Position numbers and translations under genes: made by a program. Below the pieces are notes generated by a model. That model was not told where the DNA came from, searched no databases, and saw only the letters and a program-made list of their open reading frames with translations. A stretch of DNA of 57,086 bases from Chloroflexi bacterium GWB2_54_36 (GTDB lineage Bacteria > Chloroflexota > Anaerolineae > Anaerolineales > Anaerolineaceae). Location: contig MGMG01000086.1 in NCBI GenBank assembly GCA_001796355.1, positions 540 through 57,625 on the forward strand, given 5' to 3'. Positions 1 to 8,135 of this stretch are shown in pieces (position 1 is the first letter of the stretch; each line of letters opens with the position of its first letter).

Positions 1-122
1 AGCACAAATGGCAAATGATACTAGAATTAGTTTGGAACCCCAACGGCTGCGGACTGCTGTTTAACCTGCCTGCCCCTGTATATTCTGGTGAATCGATTTC
101 CCACCGCCCTGGAAGGTGAAAA

Positions 123-1142
123 ATGGACACAACCCAACCGACTGTCATTATCTGCCACGCCAGTGAAGACAAGAACAGCTTCGTCATCCCATTCACGTAT
201 AAATTAGCCGAATACGGAGTCAGGTCGCAGGTGGACGAATGGGAGTTGCAGCAAAATGACAGCATCATCGAGAAAATTTTCACCGAGGGGATCAAAAACG
301 CAAGCGCTTTTCTGATCATCCTCTCCAATCTCAGCGCCCATAAACCCTGGGTCACCGAGGAACTGCGCCCCGGGTTGATTAAACGGATTGCGGTCCATTG
401 CAAAATTGTGCCGGTGCTGATCGAAAATGCTGAACTACCGGAAGTATTGAACACTGGCGAGTGGGTAAAAATCCGCGACCTGGACAACTATGACCGGGAA
501 ATTCAGCAAATTGTGCGGATCATTCGGGGTGACCTTACCGAGCCAGCCGCGCCGATTGCGGCGCCAGCGCCAACGGCGTTCGTAGCGCCGAGCGCGCCCC
601 CCAGCATTGTTGCGACACCAAAACCGCTGGCACAAACAGTCGACTCTGCCATCCCAGGCCTGTCACCCAGCGAAACGATTGCGCTGAAGATAAGCAACGA
701 GTATGCGGTGGAAAAAGGGCGAACCTTCATCAACACTTCTGACATTCGCCGGATGCTCGAAGCCAATGGGCTTACCCCACAGGTCAGCAACAAAAGCCTG
801 GATCTGCTGGACGAGAAGGGGTTGATCAAAGCCGCCCGCATCATGGGGACAGCCGGGGTCGAAATCTTTAACGTCACTCCCTACGGTTTCGAAGCTTATG
901 CACGCGCATTCATACCTGGTTATGACGAGCTGGCCTTCAAAATGCTCAACGGGTTGGCCAATGAGGGGTTGGCTACCAATGATGATCTGGCGTCGCGTTT
1001 TAACATCCCAATGAGCGTTGTTAATTTCACCCTGGATGTTTTCGAAACGAAAAACCTGATCAAAAAAGGGAAGTCGCTCGGCGGCGCGGTGCTGGTTAAA
1101 AACGTCACCGACGTCGGCAAACGGCTATTAGAGGGTAAGTAG
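123..1142 (+). CDS. TIR/SEFIR-type domain protein with C-terminal winged-helix region
   Basis: 339 residues. Residues 7-135 look like a bacterial TIR (TIR_2/SEFIR) domain: the opening strand is followed by CHASEDK, and SNLSAHKPWVTEEL (68-81) resembles the S-x-x-S...W-x3-E-L helix that carries the catalytic glutamate of NAD-cleaving TIR domains (E80 here). An Ala/Pro-rich linker (about 140-172) joins it to about 160 residues that look like two helical winged-helix-like units (MLEANGLTPQVSNKSLDLLDEKGLIKAA and a similar repeat near 285-325; shortened here by position, not function). ATG 123 follows GGAAGGTG. It stands alone and is convergent with the next gene. It could be a defence effector, an NADase or a signalling adaptor; the sequence does not decide. 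The domain call is good, the function open. Confidence 0.72.
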   Translation: MDTTQPTVIICHASEDKNSFVIPFTYKLAEYGVRSQVDEWELQQNDSIIEKIFTEGIKNASAFLIILSNLSAHKPWVTEELRPGLIKRIAVHCKIVPVLIENAELPEVLNTGEWVKIRDLDNYDREIQQIVRIIRGDLTEPAAPIAAPAPTAFVAPSAPPSIVATPKPLAQTVDSAIPGLSPSETIALKISNEYAVEKGRTFINTSDIRRMLEANGLTPQVSNKSLDLLDEKGLIKAARIMGTAGVEIFNVTPYGFEAYARAFIPGYDELAFKMLNGLANEGLATNDDLASRFNIPMSVVNFTLDVFETKNLIKKGKSLGGAVLVKNVTDVGKRLLEGK

Positions 1143-1204
1143 GGGTTGCCCCAAATCTAGCTGGGCAGGCACAAATATCCGCCTAAACCACGGGTTCCTC
1201 CTTT

Positions 1205-1392
1205 CCCTTGTAGGGACACGGGGATGTTGAGGTGGACTAAAAATATAAAAAGGTCCCCCGTGTCCGGGTTTGTGCACATATCGGTCGGTTGGGACCATGT
1301 CTACCCATCCAAACAGTGTGTTCCGTTTTTCCAGGTTAAGGGCACGGGGATTAATTTACGGCAGCTGTATTTTTGTTTTCCCCGTGCCCCTA
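1205..1392. repeat. Palindromic repeat family A, copy 1
   Basis: Two hairpins in tandem: GGACACGGGG (1214-1223) pairs with CCCCGTGTCC (1256-1265), and GGGCACGGGG (1340-1349) pairs with CCCCGTGCCC (1380-1389). Between them lies GTGCACATATCGG (near 1272). The same parts recur at 22433-22554. The repeat fills the 290-base gap between two convergent genes; no gene is visible in the gap. Confidence 0.7.
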
Positions 1393-1432
1393 CACTTTAA
1401 GGTCTCCCCGGTCAAGATTGTTGATTTCCAAG

Positions 1433-2230
1433 CTATTCCAGCGGCGCCAGGAAATACTCTTCACCGCTCAGCGTGGCCTCCACCGCCCAACCGGTGACGC
1501 CCCGGTCATTGCGGATTTCCCACCACCAGTAAGCGCCGTCCTGGTACGGCACGCACAGCGGACCCTGCAGAACGTCAACAATCGCGAGAGCCGGGCTGGC
1601 ACCAAAGACGTTGTCCGTCATCTCCGGGATGGTGTGCAAGTTCAGGTTGATCACTACCTGGGCGGGTTGGCCAGCGGTCAAGCGCGTTTCAACCGAAGTG
1701 TTACAGCTTTGCGTGGCCGTGGCAGTAGCCGTCCGGGTAAATGTTGGTCTCGGGGTCAGGGTTGGCCGGGGAGTAGGCGTGGCGCTCGCCTCAGGCGTAG
1801 CGCTCGCCTCAGGCGTGGCAGTCGGCGTTGCCGTGCGGATGAGCCCCATCACCCAGCGGAACTCCACCGCATCCCATGAAGCAACGATTGCCCCGGAATT
1901 GTCAAAGATTTGCCAGCCGCCCTGGCTATTTTGCCTCCGTCGGTATCCTCCCGGCAACTGCAAGGACACACTGGCAGGAATCACCGGCTGCCAGAACGTA
2001 CCGTCTGACCCCAACCGGTAGAGTTGAATCCCCTGCGGGTTCATCAATTCATGGGTGGCAGGGTCATATTCCCATTCAAAGTTGGCCGGTGGAAATTCAG
2101 GCAAATTGGTCTCAGCCACCGGAGCTGGATGCTCCGCAGGCTGCACAATTACGACCACAAAGGCGATCAAAACCAGCACAAAGGCCAGTTTGATGAAATC
2201 ATATGCACTGATGCGGTTCTTGTTTTCCAT
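1433..2230 (-). CDS. Membrane-anchored protein with C-terminal bacterial SH3-like domain
   Basis: 265 residues. One N-terminal membrane segment (about 13-30) with a short basic cytoplasmic head, then an extracytoplasmic region with an NPQGIQLYRLGSDGTFWQP stretch, a Thr/Pro/Ala-rich linker (about 132-175, with the PEASATPEASATP repeat), and a C-terminal 85 residues ending in YWWWEIRNDRGVTGWAVEA, which is the usual end of an SH3b (SH3_3) domain. Such domains bind wall or surface ligands in many bacteria, but here the ligand is unknown. Thr/Pro linkers of this kind are common in Chloroflexota surface proteins. No strong ribosome binding site precedes the ATG. Monocistronic; the upstream neighbour is divergent. 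Confidence 0.7.
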   Translation of the reverse strand: MENKNRISAYDFIKLAFVLVLIAFVVVIVQPAEHPAPVAETNLPEFPPANFEWEYDPATHELMNPQGIQLYRLGSDGTFWQPVIPASVSLQLPGGYRRRQNSQGGWQIFDNSGAIVASWDAVEFRWVMGLIRTATPTATPEASATPEASATPTPRPTLTPRPTFTRTATATATQSCNTSVETRLTAGQPAQVVINLNLHTIPEMTDNVFGASPALAIVDVLQGPLCVPYQDGAYWWWEIRNDRGVTGWAVEATLSGEEYFLAPLE

Positions 2231-2429
2231 TCAGCAGACCCCAATCAGCGGAACACAAAATCGCAATCCCCGGTCAAGGGATGATTGTACCCCGAAACCC
2301 AGCCCGGGGAAAACTTGCCGGTAAAGGGTGGAACCGCCGGCAAAACTTGGTTATACTAATTTGATAACCCTGCCAGTCAACATTACAGATTGGCCGTAAT
2401 GCTGTCCCATTCCCTGAACGGAGGTTGGT

Positions 2430-2975
2430 ATGCAAGTTCACCCGCTCGTCACCCAATTGCGCTTCACCCGCAGCGAATTTCTGCTCGGGGTGAAAAACGT
2501 CAGCGACGAGGATGCCGCGAAGCGACTCCTGCCGATGAATTGCATCAGCTGGAATGTTGGCCATCTGGCCTGGCAGGAGCAGCGCTACTTTTTATATTAC
2601 GGGCAGGGTCAAATGCCCTTCCCTGAAATTCAAAAGATGTTTGCTTATGGCGCGCCGGCCAGCACGCCGGCCATTTCGGAGATGTTGGATGTCTGGCGAA
2701 AGATCACCAAAATGGTTGACCCCTGGTTGGATATGCTGACCTCCGCCAAACTGCTGGAAACCGTTCTGGTGAATGGCAAACCCTCCGATCGAACCATTGG
2801 CAACCTGCTGCAGCGCACCATTTATCACTACTGGTACCATAACGGTGAAAATCAAGCCATTCGCCAGCAGCTTGGACACAAGAGATTGCCGGTGTTCGTC
2901 GGCAATATCGATGACCGGGCTCCCTACCGGCCGGATGCAATCGCTGCTGCCGAAGATTCCGATCATCGTGACTAA
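2430..2975 (+). CDS. DinB-like four-helix metal-binding protein
   Basis: 181 residues, the normal length of the DinB/YfiT superfamily. The family pattern is visible as SWNVGHLAWQEQRYF in the first helices (the His is a likely metal ligand) and YHYWYHNGENQAIRQQLGH near the end, where two further histidines are spaced as metal ligands. Many relatives are thiol-dependent S-transferases (bacillithiol or mycothiol), but most are uncharacterised. The ATG follows GGAGGTTGGT. A TATACT box at 2352-2357 may be the -10 element. The next gene starts 12 bases after the stop, so the genes to about 4870 probably form one operon. Confidence 0.75.
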   Translation: MQVHPLVTQLRFTRSEFLLGVKNVSDEDAAKRLLPMNCISWNVGHLAWQEQRYFLYYGQGQMPFPEIQKMFAYGAPASTPAISEMLDVWRKITKMVDPWLDMLTSAKLLETVLVNGKPSDRTIGNLLQRTIYHYWYHNGENQAIRQQLGHKRLPVFVGNIDDRAPYRPDAIAAAEDSDHRD

Positions 2976-2987
2976 GCCGGAGGGGCA

Positions 2988-3599
2988 ATGGAAAAGATCG
3001 ATACCAAGCAAGCGTTCAAACACCTGTACCTGCCTTCGGCAAAAGCGGTCGTCAAAGTGGTTGTGCCGCCGCTGAATTTTCTTATGGCAGACGGCGCCGG
3101 CGACCCGAATACCTCGCCAGATTACCAGGCCGTTGTCGAAGCATTGTTTTCAACAGCCTACGCCATAAAATTCATGGTGAAAAAGGGACCTGCCGCTCTG
3201 GATTATGGCATCATGCCGCTGGAGGGGTTGTGGTGGGCGGATGACATGACCGCTTTCAGCGTGGAGGCAAAATCCGACTGGAAATGGACCATGATGATCA
3301 TGCAGCCAGTCCCGGTCACGCAGGAGATGGTTGATGCCGCCTTGGAATTGGGTAAAAAGAAGGGATTAGCAGCAATATCTAGGCTGCGCTTCGAAACCTT
3401 TGACGAAGGACTTTGCGTCCAAACATTGCATGTCGGTCCGTTTAGCACTGAAGGTCCCACCGTAGCCAGAGTGCATGACTTTATCGATGCACACGACCGG
3501 CGCCGCGGCAAGCACCACGAAATTTATTTGAGCGATATTCGCAAGGCCGACCCCGCCAAATGGAAAACCGTGATTCGCCAGCCGCTGGAGGAGATTTGA
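2988..3599 (+). CDS. GyrI-like small-molecule-binding domain protein
   Basis: 203 residues, matching the GyrI-like/COG4832 family (AraC effector-binding fold) along its whole length: VPPLNFLMADGAGDPN near the start, GLWWADDMT in the middle, then LCVQTLHVGPFSTEGPT and a C-terminal EIYLSDIRKADPAKWKTVIRQP, all typical. There is no DNA-binding domain, so it is a free-standing ligand-binding domain; family members bind or hydrolyse small hydrophobic cations, but the ligand here is unknown. GGAGGGGCA precedes the ATG. The stop codon overlaps the next start. A second protein of the same fold lies at 24228-24749. Confidence 0.75.
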   Translation: MEKIDTKQAFKHLYLPSAKAVVKVVVPPLNFLMADGAGDPNTSPDYQAVVEALFSTAYAIKFMVKKGPAALDYGIMPLEGLWWADDMTAFSVEAKSDWKWTMMIMQPVPVTQEMVDAALELGKKKGLAAISRLRFETFDEGLCVQTLHVGPFSTEGPTVARVHDFIDAHDRRRGKHHEIYLSDIRKADPAKWKTVIRQPLEEI

Positions 3600-3979
3600 C
3601 AACCAACGGACCGCTCAAAGAAATCCATACCAGTGCGGTCATGGCCGGTTTGCGCGCAATCCTCGAGCCGTACGAAGCCCACCTGGTGCGGACAGCAGCG
3701 AGCGATAGCGGGTACAGCCTGGACACCCGCCACATCCTGCCAAACAAGCAGCCTCTGTTTTTCGGCAGCGTCCAACTGCGCAAGAATTATGTCAGTTTCT
3801 ACCTGATGCCCGTTTATGTGTTTCCGGATCTCTTGAACGACATATCCGATTCGCTGCGGAAACGGATGCAGGGGAAATCCTGTTTCAATTTCAGGCAGAC
3901 GGACCCGGCATTGTTCGAAGAACTGGCAGTCCTCACCCGCGCCGGTTTTGAGCGCTACCGCTCTGCCGGGTATGTCTGA
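3596..3979 (+). CDS. Conserved hypothetical protein, DUF1801-like
   Basis: 127 residues from a TTG start at 3596. The TTG sits 3 bases after GGAGGAG and overlaps the previous stop as TTGA, which is stronger evidence than the in-frame ATG inside the upstream gene (3560) or the ATG at 3641. The core KQPLFFGSVQLRKNYVSFY, then YVFPDLLNDIS and RMQGKSCFNF, is a conserved pattern I know from small uncharacterised proteins related to DUF1801/YdhG. No catalytic residues can be assigned. Translational coupling to the GyrI-like gene suggests joint expression. Confidence 0.55.
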   Translation: MTTNGPLKEIHTSAVMAGLRAILEPYEAHLVRTAASDSGYSLDTRHILPNKQPLFFGSVQLRKNYVSFYLMPVYVFPDLLNDISDSLRKRMQGKSCFNFRQTDPALFEELAVLTRAGFERYRSAGYV

Positions 3980-4032
3980 TCATCCGCCATGACCAATATC
4001 CGGGGATGATTCCTGAACTGGAGGAATGTAGC

Positions 4033-4374
4033 ATGGAATTTTCGGAGATAGCATTTTTCACCAACGACGTCAAAAAAATGACCGATTATTACCGCCGTCT
4101 GCTGGGGAAAGCTCCAGATGTGGCCGATGAAGACATGGCTATTTTCACTATCGGAGGAGTTAGCCTGCTCATCCACACCAACTACACGACTGGCGGTAGC
4201 GGCCTCGCACCGGAAAACCATTTCGCTTTTAAGGCGAACGACCTGGATGCTGCCTGTGCGCAGTTGGTGGAGCAAGGGCTCAGCCTGGAGGTTACCCCGC
4301 GTGATTTTGACTGGGGCCGATCAGCGTATTTACGCGACCCCGACGGGCAGCTTATTGAGCTCTCGCAGAAGTAA
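4033..4374 (+). CDS. VOC (glyoxalase/bleomycin-resistance) fold protein
   Basis: 113 residues from ATG 4033, chosen because GGAGGA lies 8 bases upstream; an in-frame ATG at 4006 has no such site. MEFSEIAFFTNDVKKMTDYYRRLLG is the usual first beta-alpha unit (residues 1-25, abbreviated by position), and YLRDPDGQLIEL at the end holds the usual metal-binding Glu position. The family includes glyoxalase I, antibiotic-binding proteins and dioxygenases; the activity here cannot be told from sequence. It lies in a tight run of small genes, 4 bases before the GNAT gene. Confidence 0.72.
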   Translation: MEFSEIAFFTNDVKKMTDYYRRLLGKAPDVADEDMAIFTIGGVSLLIHTNYTTGGSGLAPENHFAFKANDLDAACAQLVEQGLSLEVTPRDFDWGRSAYLRDPDGQLIELSQK

Positions 4375-4378
4375 ATCC

Positions 4379-4870
4379 ATGGCGACGACCACCCCCGTCA
4401 CGGTCCGTTTGCGCAAGGTGATCGATTCAGACCTGGCAATATTTTTCGAGCAGCAGCTCGATCCGCAGGCCAACTACATGGCGGCTTTTACCAGCAAGAA
4501 TGCCACCGATCACACAGCATTTAAAGCCCACTGGGCAAAAATCCTGGCTGACAAGCAGATTCAAATCCGCACCATCGTGGCCGGCGGACAGGTAGCCGGC
4601 TATGTACTGCACCATTCCTGGTTCGGCGACCCCGAGGTGACGTACTGGCTCGGGCGCGAATTTTGGGGACAGGGCGTCGCCTCCCGGGCGCTGAAAGCTT
4701 TCCTCAGGCAGCATAAGCTCCGTCCGCTTTACGGCCGTGTGGCAGCGGATAATGTCGCTTCACGGCGGGTATTGGAAAAATGCGGTTTTGTGGTGATCGG
4801 CGAAGATAAGGGATTTTCCAATGCGCGCGGCGAAGAAATTGTCGAGTTAATTCTGATTTTGCGCGGATGA
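4379..4870 (+). CDS. GNAT family N-acetyltransferase
   Basis: 163 residues. The ATG at 4379 is 4 bases after the stop of the VOC gene; the longer open frame upstream overlaps that gene and is not coding. The acetyl-CoA-binding motif A is clear in EFWGQGVASRALKAFL (Q/R-x-x-G-x-A form), preceded by VAGYVLHHSWFGDPEVTYWLG and followed by the ASRRVLEKCGFVVIGED helix-strand typical of RimJ/RimL-like members. The acyl acceptor is unknown. It is the last gene of the 2.4-4.9 kb group. Confidence 0.8.
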   Translation: MATTTPVTVRLRKVIDSDLAIFFEQQLDPQANYMAAFTSKNATDHTAFKAHWAKILADKQIQIRTIVAGGQVAGYVLHHSWFGDPEVTYWLGREFWGQGVASRALKAFLRQHKLRPLYGRVAADNVASRRVLEKCGFVVIGEDKGFSNARGEEIVELILILRG

Positions 4871-4885
4871 TTTGAAAAATCGCCT

Positions 4886-4914
4886 TTGACATGTGCTGGC
4901 TTTAGACGTATAGT
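4886..4914 (+). promoter_or_regulatory. Sigma-70-type promoter for the 4951 gene
   Basis: TTGACA (4886-4891), a 17-base spacer, and TATAGT (4909-4914), close to consensus. The predicted transcript starts near 4921, 30 bases before the ATG. Confidence 0.75.
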
Positions 4915-4950
4915 TGATTATATATATCAACATTTAGTTGTGGAGGTAAA

Positions 4951-5319
4951 ATGAGCGAAGAAAATCAGATCGTTCACATTGAACTTGCAGCCGCCAACCT
5001 GGAAGCTGCAGGAAAGTTCTATTCCGACCTGTTTGGTTGGAAGGTGGAACAGTTGCCTGCGATGAATTATGCCACCTTTGAATCGCCCGAAGGATTAGGC
5101 GGTGGATTCGCGAAGATCGATGGGCAGATGTACAAACCCGGCACCGTCATGGCTTATATATTCACCAGCGACCTGGAAGGCAAGCTCAAAAGCATCACAG
5201 CGGCAGGCGGGAAAGTCGTTCTACCGCGGCAGGAAATCCCGCAAATGGGCTGGTTTGCCCTGTTTACCGATCCATCCGGCACCACGGTCGGGTTATTCAC
5301 GGACAAAGCGCCGATGTAG
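4951..5319 (+). CDS. VOC family protein
   Basis: 122 residues. VHIELAAANLEAAGKFYSDLFGW at the N-terminus and GWFALFTDPSGTTVGLF at the C-terminus are the two halves of a vicinal-oxygen-chelate domain, similar to the widespread 27 kDa antigen/Cfp30B-like single-domain VOC proteins. GGAGGTAAA precedes the ATG with ideal spacing, and a strong promoter lies upstream, so it is transcribed on its own from the 2.4-4.9 kb group. Substrate unknown. Confidence 0.75.
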   Translation: MSEENQIVHIELAAANLEAAGKFYSDLFGWKVEQLPAMNYATFESPEGLGGGFAKIDGQMYKPGTVMAYIFTSDLEGKLKSITAAGGKVVLPRQEIPQMGWFALFTDPSGTTVGLFTDKAPM

Positions 5320-5354
5320 GCTGTTCTCAATTTCAGGGATACCCAGGCGCAGCG

Positions 5355-5747
5355 GTGATAACACTCCACGAGCTCGAGACCCGATTTCAGCATGTGCCAA
5401 CGCACTTGTTTGAGATCGTCGTCGAGTTGCGCAACATCGTCAAGGAAATAGCGCCTGAAGCGCACGAGGACATTCGGTCTGAAGGGCTGGTTTATTATTA
5501 TGCCGAGCGCGGCGGTCCGGTCAGCGCTGGCATCTGCCAGATTTTGATCCAACCTGACCATATCCGGCTGGCCTTCAATCACGGCGTAAACTTGCCCGAC
5601 CCGGCCAGATTACTGGAGGGTGACCGCCTGGTAAAACGGTTTGCCCGCATCCCCTCCTTCGACCAGGCCTGCTGGGAGGATATCAAGGCGTTGATTGAAG
5701 CTTCCAGCCGTTTTGATCCTTATAGCCAAACTTTTCGCAGCCGGTAA
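5355..5747 (+). CDS. DUF1801 domain protein
   Basis: 130 residues from a GTG start. It matches the DUF1801 (YdhG-like) pattern: an N-terminal helical part (LFEIVVELRNIVKEIAPEAHEDI), a central EGLVYYYAERGGPVSAGICQI strand region (positions 43-63), and HIRLAFNHGVNLPDPARLLEG. The function of the family is unknown; the fold resembles frataxin-like proteins. It follows the VOC gene by 35 bases. The ribosome binding site is weak (AGGCGCAG), so the start is less certain. A related protein lies at 6207-6581. Confidence 0.65.
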   Translation: MITLHELETRFQHVPTHLFEIVVELRNIVKEIAPEAHEDIRSEGLVYYYAERGGPVSAGICQILIQPDHIRLAFNHGVNLPDPARLLEGDRLVKRFARIPSFDQACWEDIKALIEASSRFDPYSQTFRSR

Positions 5748-5768
5748 CCAGCCATATCCTGCACATAA

Positions 5769-5802
5769 AAATACAGCGGACTGATCTCAGTCCGCTGTAT
5801 TT
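5769..5802. terminator. Bidirectional terminator hairpin
   Basis: A 16-base perfect stem (AAATACAGCGGACTGA and its complement) around a 2-base loop, ending in ATTT on each strand. It lies between two convergent genes (stops at 5747 and 5822). Confidence 0.7.
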
Positions 5803-5821
5803 GTCATACTCTTTACTAACT

Positions 5822-6073
5822 TCAGCGGCGTAATGCGCGCAGAATCAAAAGCAGGATCACTGCACCGATGAAGGCGTAGATGATGAAGGCGAGGAGGGTG
5901 GCTCCGAACGGATTTCCAAGCAGCCCGAAAATCCAGCCGCCAAGGAAACCACCCAGGATTCCAACGACAATTGCGCCTAACAGGCCTAGCTTAATGCCTT
6001 TGACTGCCCAATCTGCCAACAGCCCAACGATGGCGCCCACAATAACCCAGGTAATAATTGAGCCAGGTTCCAT
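5822..6073 (-). CDS. GlsB/YeaQ/YmgE family small membrane protein
   Basis: 83 residues with three hydrophobic segments rich in Gly. ITWVIVGAIVGLLADW, the central LGAIVVGILGGFLGGWIFGLLG and the final AFIIYAFIGAVILLLILRALRR are diagnostic of this transglycosylase-associated family of cell-envelope stress proteins. GGAGGAAAAAA precedes the ATG. Monocistronic. The molecular role of the family is poorly known; it is often induced by stress. Confidence 0.85.
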   Translation of the reverse strand: MEPGSIITWVIVGAIVGLLADWAVKGIKLGLLGAIVVGILGGFLGGWIFGLLGNPFGATLLAFIIYAFIGAVILLLILRALRR

Positions 6074-6191
6074 TTTTTTCCTCCTATTTCACAGATGCAT
6101 CCCCTTCGTCAAGGGGTCAACGTTGCTCAAAAAGATTATAGCAACTTTTATTGACATTATCTACATTAACCCCGTAACTGCGGTGAGGGTA

Positions 6192-6200
6192 TGCTAGAAT
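6192..6200 (+). promoter_or_regulatory. Extended -10 element, probable leaderless start of the 6207 gene
   Basis: TGCTAGAAT (extended -10 form) ends 6 bases before the ATG at 6207, so the transcript would begin at or beside the start codon. No ribosome binding site is present. I could not place a convincing -35 box. Confidence 0.45.
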
Positions 6201-6206
6201 CATCCA

Positions 6207-6581
6207 ATGGCTGAAAACAATCACCAAACATTTGAGGCTTTCCTAATCCATTACCCGGTCAGCGTTCAGAAACTTGCGCGCAACGCCCGAACGTTGATCC
6301 AGGCCGCAATGCCTGCTTCAGTCGAGCAGTTCGACCCGTCCGCCAACCTGATCGCCTATGGCCTGGATCGCAGTTACAAAGGTCTCGTTTGCGGCATTAC
6401 GTTGCACAAAGCCTATATCAACATCATGTTTGCCCAGGGGGCTAGCCTGCCCGACCCGCAGGGGTTGCTGCAAGGTACCGGTAAACTTGCGCGGCATATC
6501 CGCGTCGAACGCATGGCTGACCTGGAAGCTCCGGAAATCCGCAGCCTATTGGAAACGGCGCTCCAGCGCAAAACACAATAG
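6207..6581 (+). CDS. DUF1801 domain protein
   Basis: 124 residues. The DUF1801 pattern is seen in FEAFLIHYPVSVQKLARNAR, MPASVEQFDPSANLIAYGL and AYINIMFAQGASLPDPQGLL; the last matches HIRLAFNHGVNLPDP of the 5355 gene, so the two are paralogues of distant identity. No function can be assigned. The absence of a ribosome binding site and a -10 box just upstream suggest leaderless translation. Confidence 0.7.
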   Translation: MAENNHQTFEAFLIHYPVSVQKLARNARTLIQAAMPASVEQFDPSANLIAYGLDRSYKGLVCGITLHKAYINIMFAQGASLPDPQGLLQGTGKLARHIRVERMADLEAPEIRSLLETALQRKTQ

Positions 6582-6729
6582 CTGGCAAGTGACATCAATT
6601 CTGATTTCCCCGAAAACTGTGTTATACTCAGCACCTTGTACGGATTGTTAAAATCTATAATCTATTTAATTGTGAACAATGTTTGGGCCTGGGTACGCCT
6701 TGGCTCGTTGTTTGCCAAAAGGACCTGTT

Positions 6730-7920
6730 GTGAGTTTTGAAAAATTTGCTTTCCACCCGTTTATTCAAGCGGGTATCTTATCAGCCGGATATTCAACCCC
6801 GACCCCAATCCAGGCTCAAACCATCCAGCCCGTTTTAGACGGACGCGATGTGTTTGGCATGGCCCAAACCGGCACCGGCAAGACCGCAGCCTTTGTTCTG
6901 CCGATCCTGCAGCATTTGCTGCGTGGACAACGCGGACGGCTGCGTGCGCTCATCCTCTCCCCCACCCGCGAGCTGGCTGAACAAACGCATAGCGTCATCA
7001 AGGTGCTCGGACGAAAGACCGGCATGCACAGCGTGAGTATCTACGGCGGCGTCAGCGCCGGACCGCAGATCAAAGCAGTACGAGGCGGTGCCGAAATTGT
7101 CGTCGCGTGCCCGGGCCGTTTGCTCGACCTGATGGGTCAGCGAGTAGTCAACCTGAGCTCCATCGACGTACTTGTGCTGGACGAAGCGGATATGATGTTC
7201 GACATGGGGTTCCTGCCCGACATCCGCCGCATTATGAGCGCCATCACCAGAGAACATCAGACACTGCTGTTTTCTGCCACCATGCCGGCTGAAATCCGAT
7301 CGCTGGCCATGGAAATGCTCAAAAATCCGGTGACGGTTGAAATTGGCGCTTCCCGCCCGGTCGAAACCGTGCAGCAGGCGGTTTACCCCGTCGAACAGGA
7401 AGCTAAATACGCGACCCTGCTCGGGCTGCTGCAGCAAACCGGCAGCGGTCAGGTGCTGGTCTTTACCCGTACCAAACACCGCGCCCAAAAACTAGCCCAT
7501 CAGCTAGCCACATCAGGCGTATCAGCCACCTCTTTGCAGGGCAATCTGTCGCAAAATCAACGACAGGCAGCCATGAGCAGCTTCCGCAGCGGTCGGGTGC
7601 AGGTCATGGTGGCCACAGACATCGCAGCGCGCGGAATCGACGTTACCCAGGTGTCACATGTGATCAATTACGATGTTCCCGACACGGCAGTAGCCTATAC
7701 GCACCGAATCGGCCGAACCGGCCGCATGGAGCGCCTCGGCAATGCGTTTACCCTGGCAACCCGCGAAGATTTGCCCATGATCCGCTCCATCGAGCGCATG
7801 CTCGGTGTGCCGCTTAAACGCTACAAGGTTACGGGCGAAGAAATGCCTGCGCTGCCGCCAATCCGTCGTGTCGGGCCAAATGAGCGCTTCCAGCGCCGGC
7901 CAATGCCCGCCCGCCAGTAG
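6730..7920 (+). CDS. DEAD-box RNA helicase
   Basis: 396 residues from GTG 6730 (AGGA 6 bases upstream); the frame stays open to 6679, but those extra residues are not helicase-like. All core motifs are visible: Q motif (TPTPIQAQTI), AQTGTGKT, PTRELAEQ, DEAD in VLVLDEADMMFDMGF, SATM, ATDIAARGIDV and HRIGRTGR. It unwinds RNA with ATP, in ribosome assembly or RNA decay. The C-terminal tail is short (about 35 residues) and basic, closest to RhlE-type enzymes. The 150-base region upstream, with TTATACT near 6622, could hold a long leader as seen for cold-induced helicases. Confidence 0.92.
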   Translation: MSFEKFAFHPFIQAGILSAGYSTPTPIQAQTIQPVLDGRDVFGMAQTGTGKTAAFVLPILQHLLRGQRGRLRALILSPTRELAEQTHSVIKVLGRKTGMHSVSIYGGVSAGPQIKAVRGGAEIVVACPGRLLDLMGQRVVNLSSIDVLVLDEADMMFDMGFLPDIRRIMSAITREHQTLLFSATMPAEIRSLAMEMLKNPVTVEIGASRPVETVQQAVYPVEQEAKYATLLGLLQQTGSGQVLVFTRTKHRAQKLAHQLATSGVSATSLQGNLSQNQRQAAMSSFRSGRVQVMVATDIAARGIDVTQVSHVINYDVPDTAVAYTHRIGRTGRMERLGNAFTLATREDLPMIRSIERMLGVPLKRYKVTGEEMPALPPIRRVGPNERFQRRPMPARQ

Positions 7921-8135
7921 CAGCCCATATAACGGCTCATTTGAGCGGCGTTCGTCTCGCTTGATTATCGACAGCCAGCCTTACCGGGTGGCTGTTTTGT
8001 TTACTGGCACCTCACAAATATGAAAACCATTTTCGCGTCTGGCTGACAGAGGATAAGCTATAATGATTTTATCGAGTAGCCAATGGTCTGTTCACACGAC
8101 CACTAACAAACCTAAGGAAGGATGGAACTAACCTG

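Noticed and set aside
1..122. 3' end of an upstream gene at the left edge
   Set aside because: Two frames are open for short stretches, but neither has recognisable sequence; nothing can be supported.
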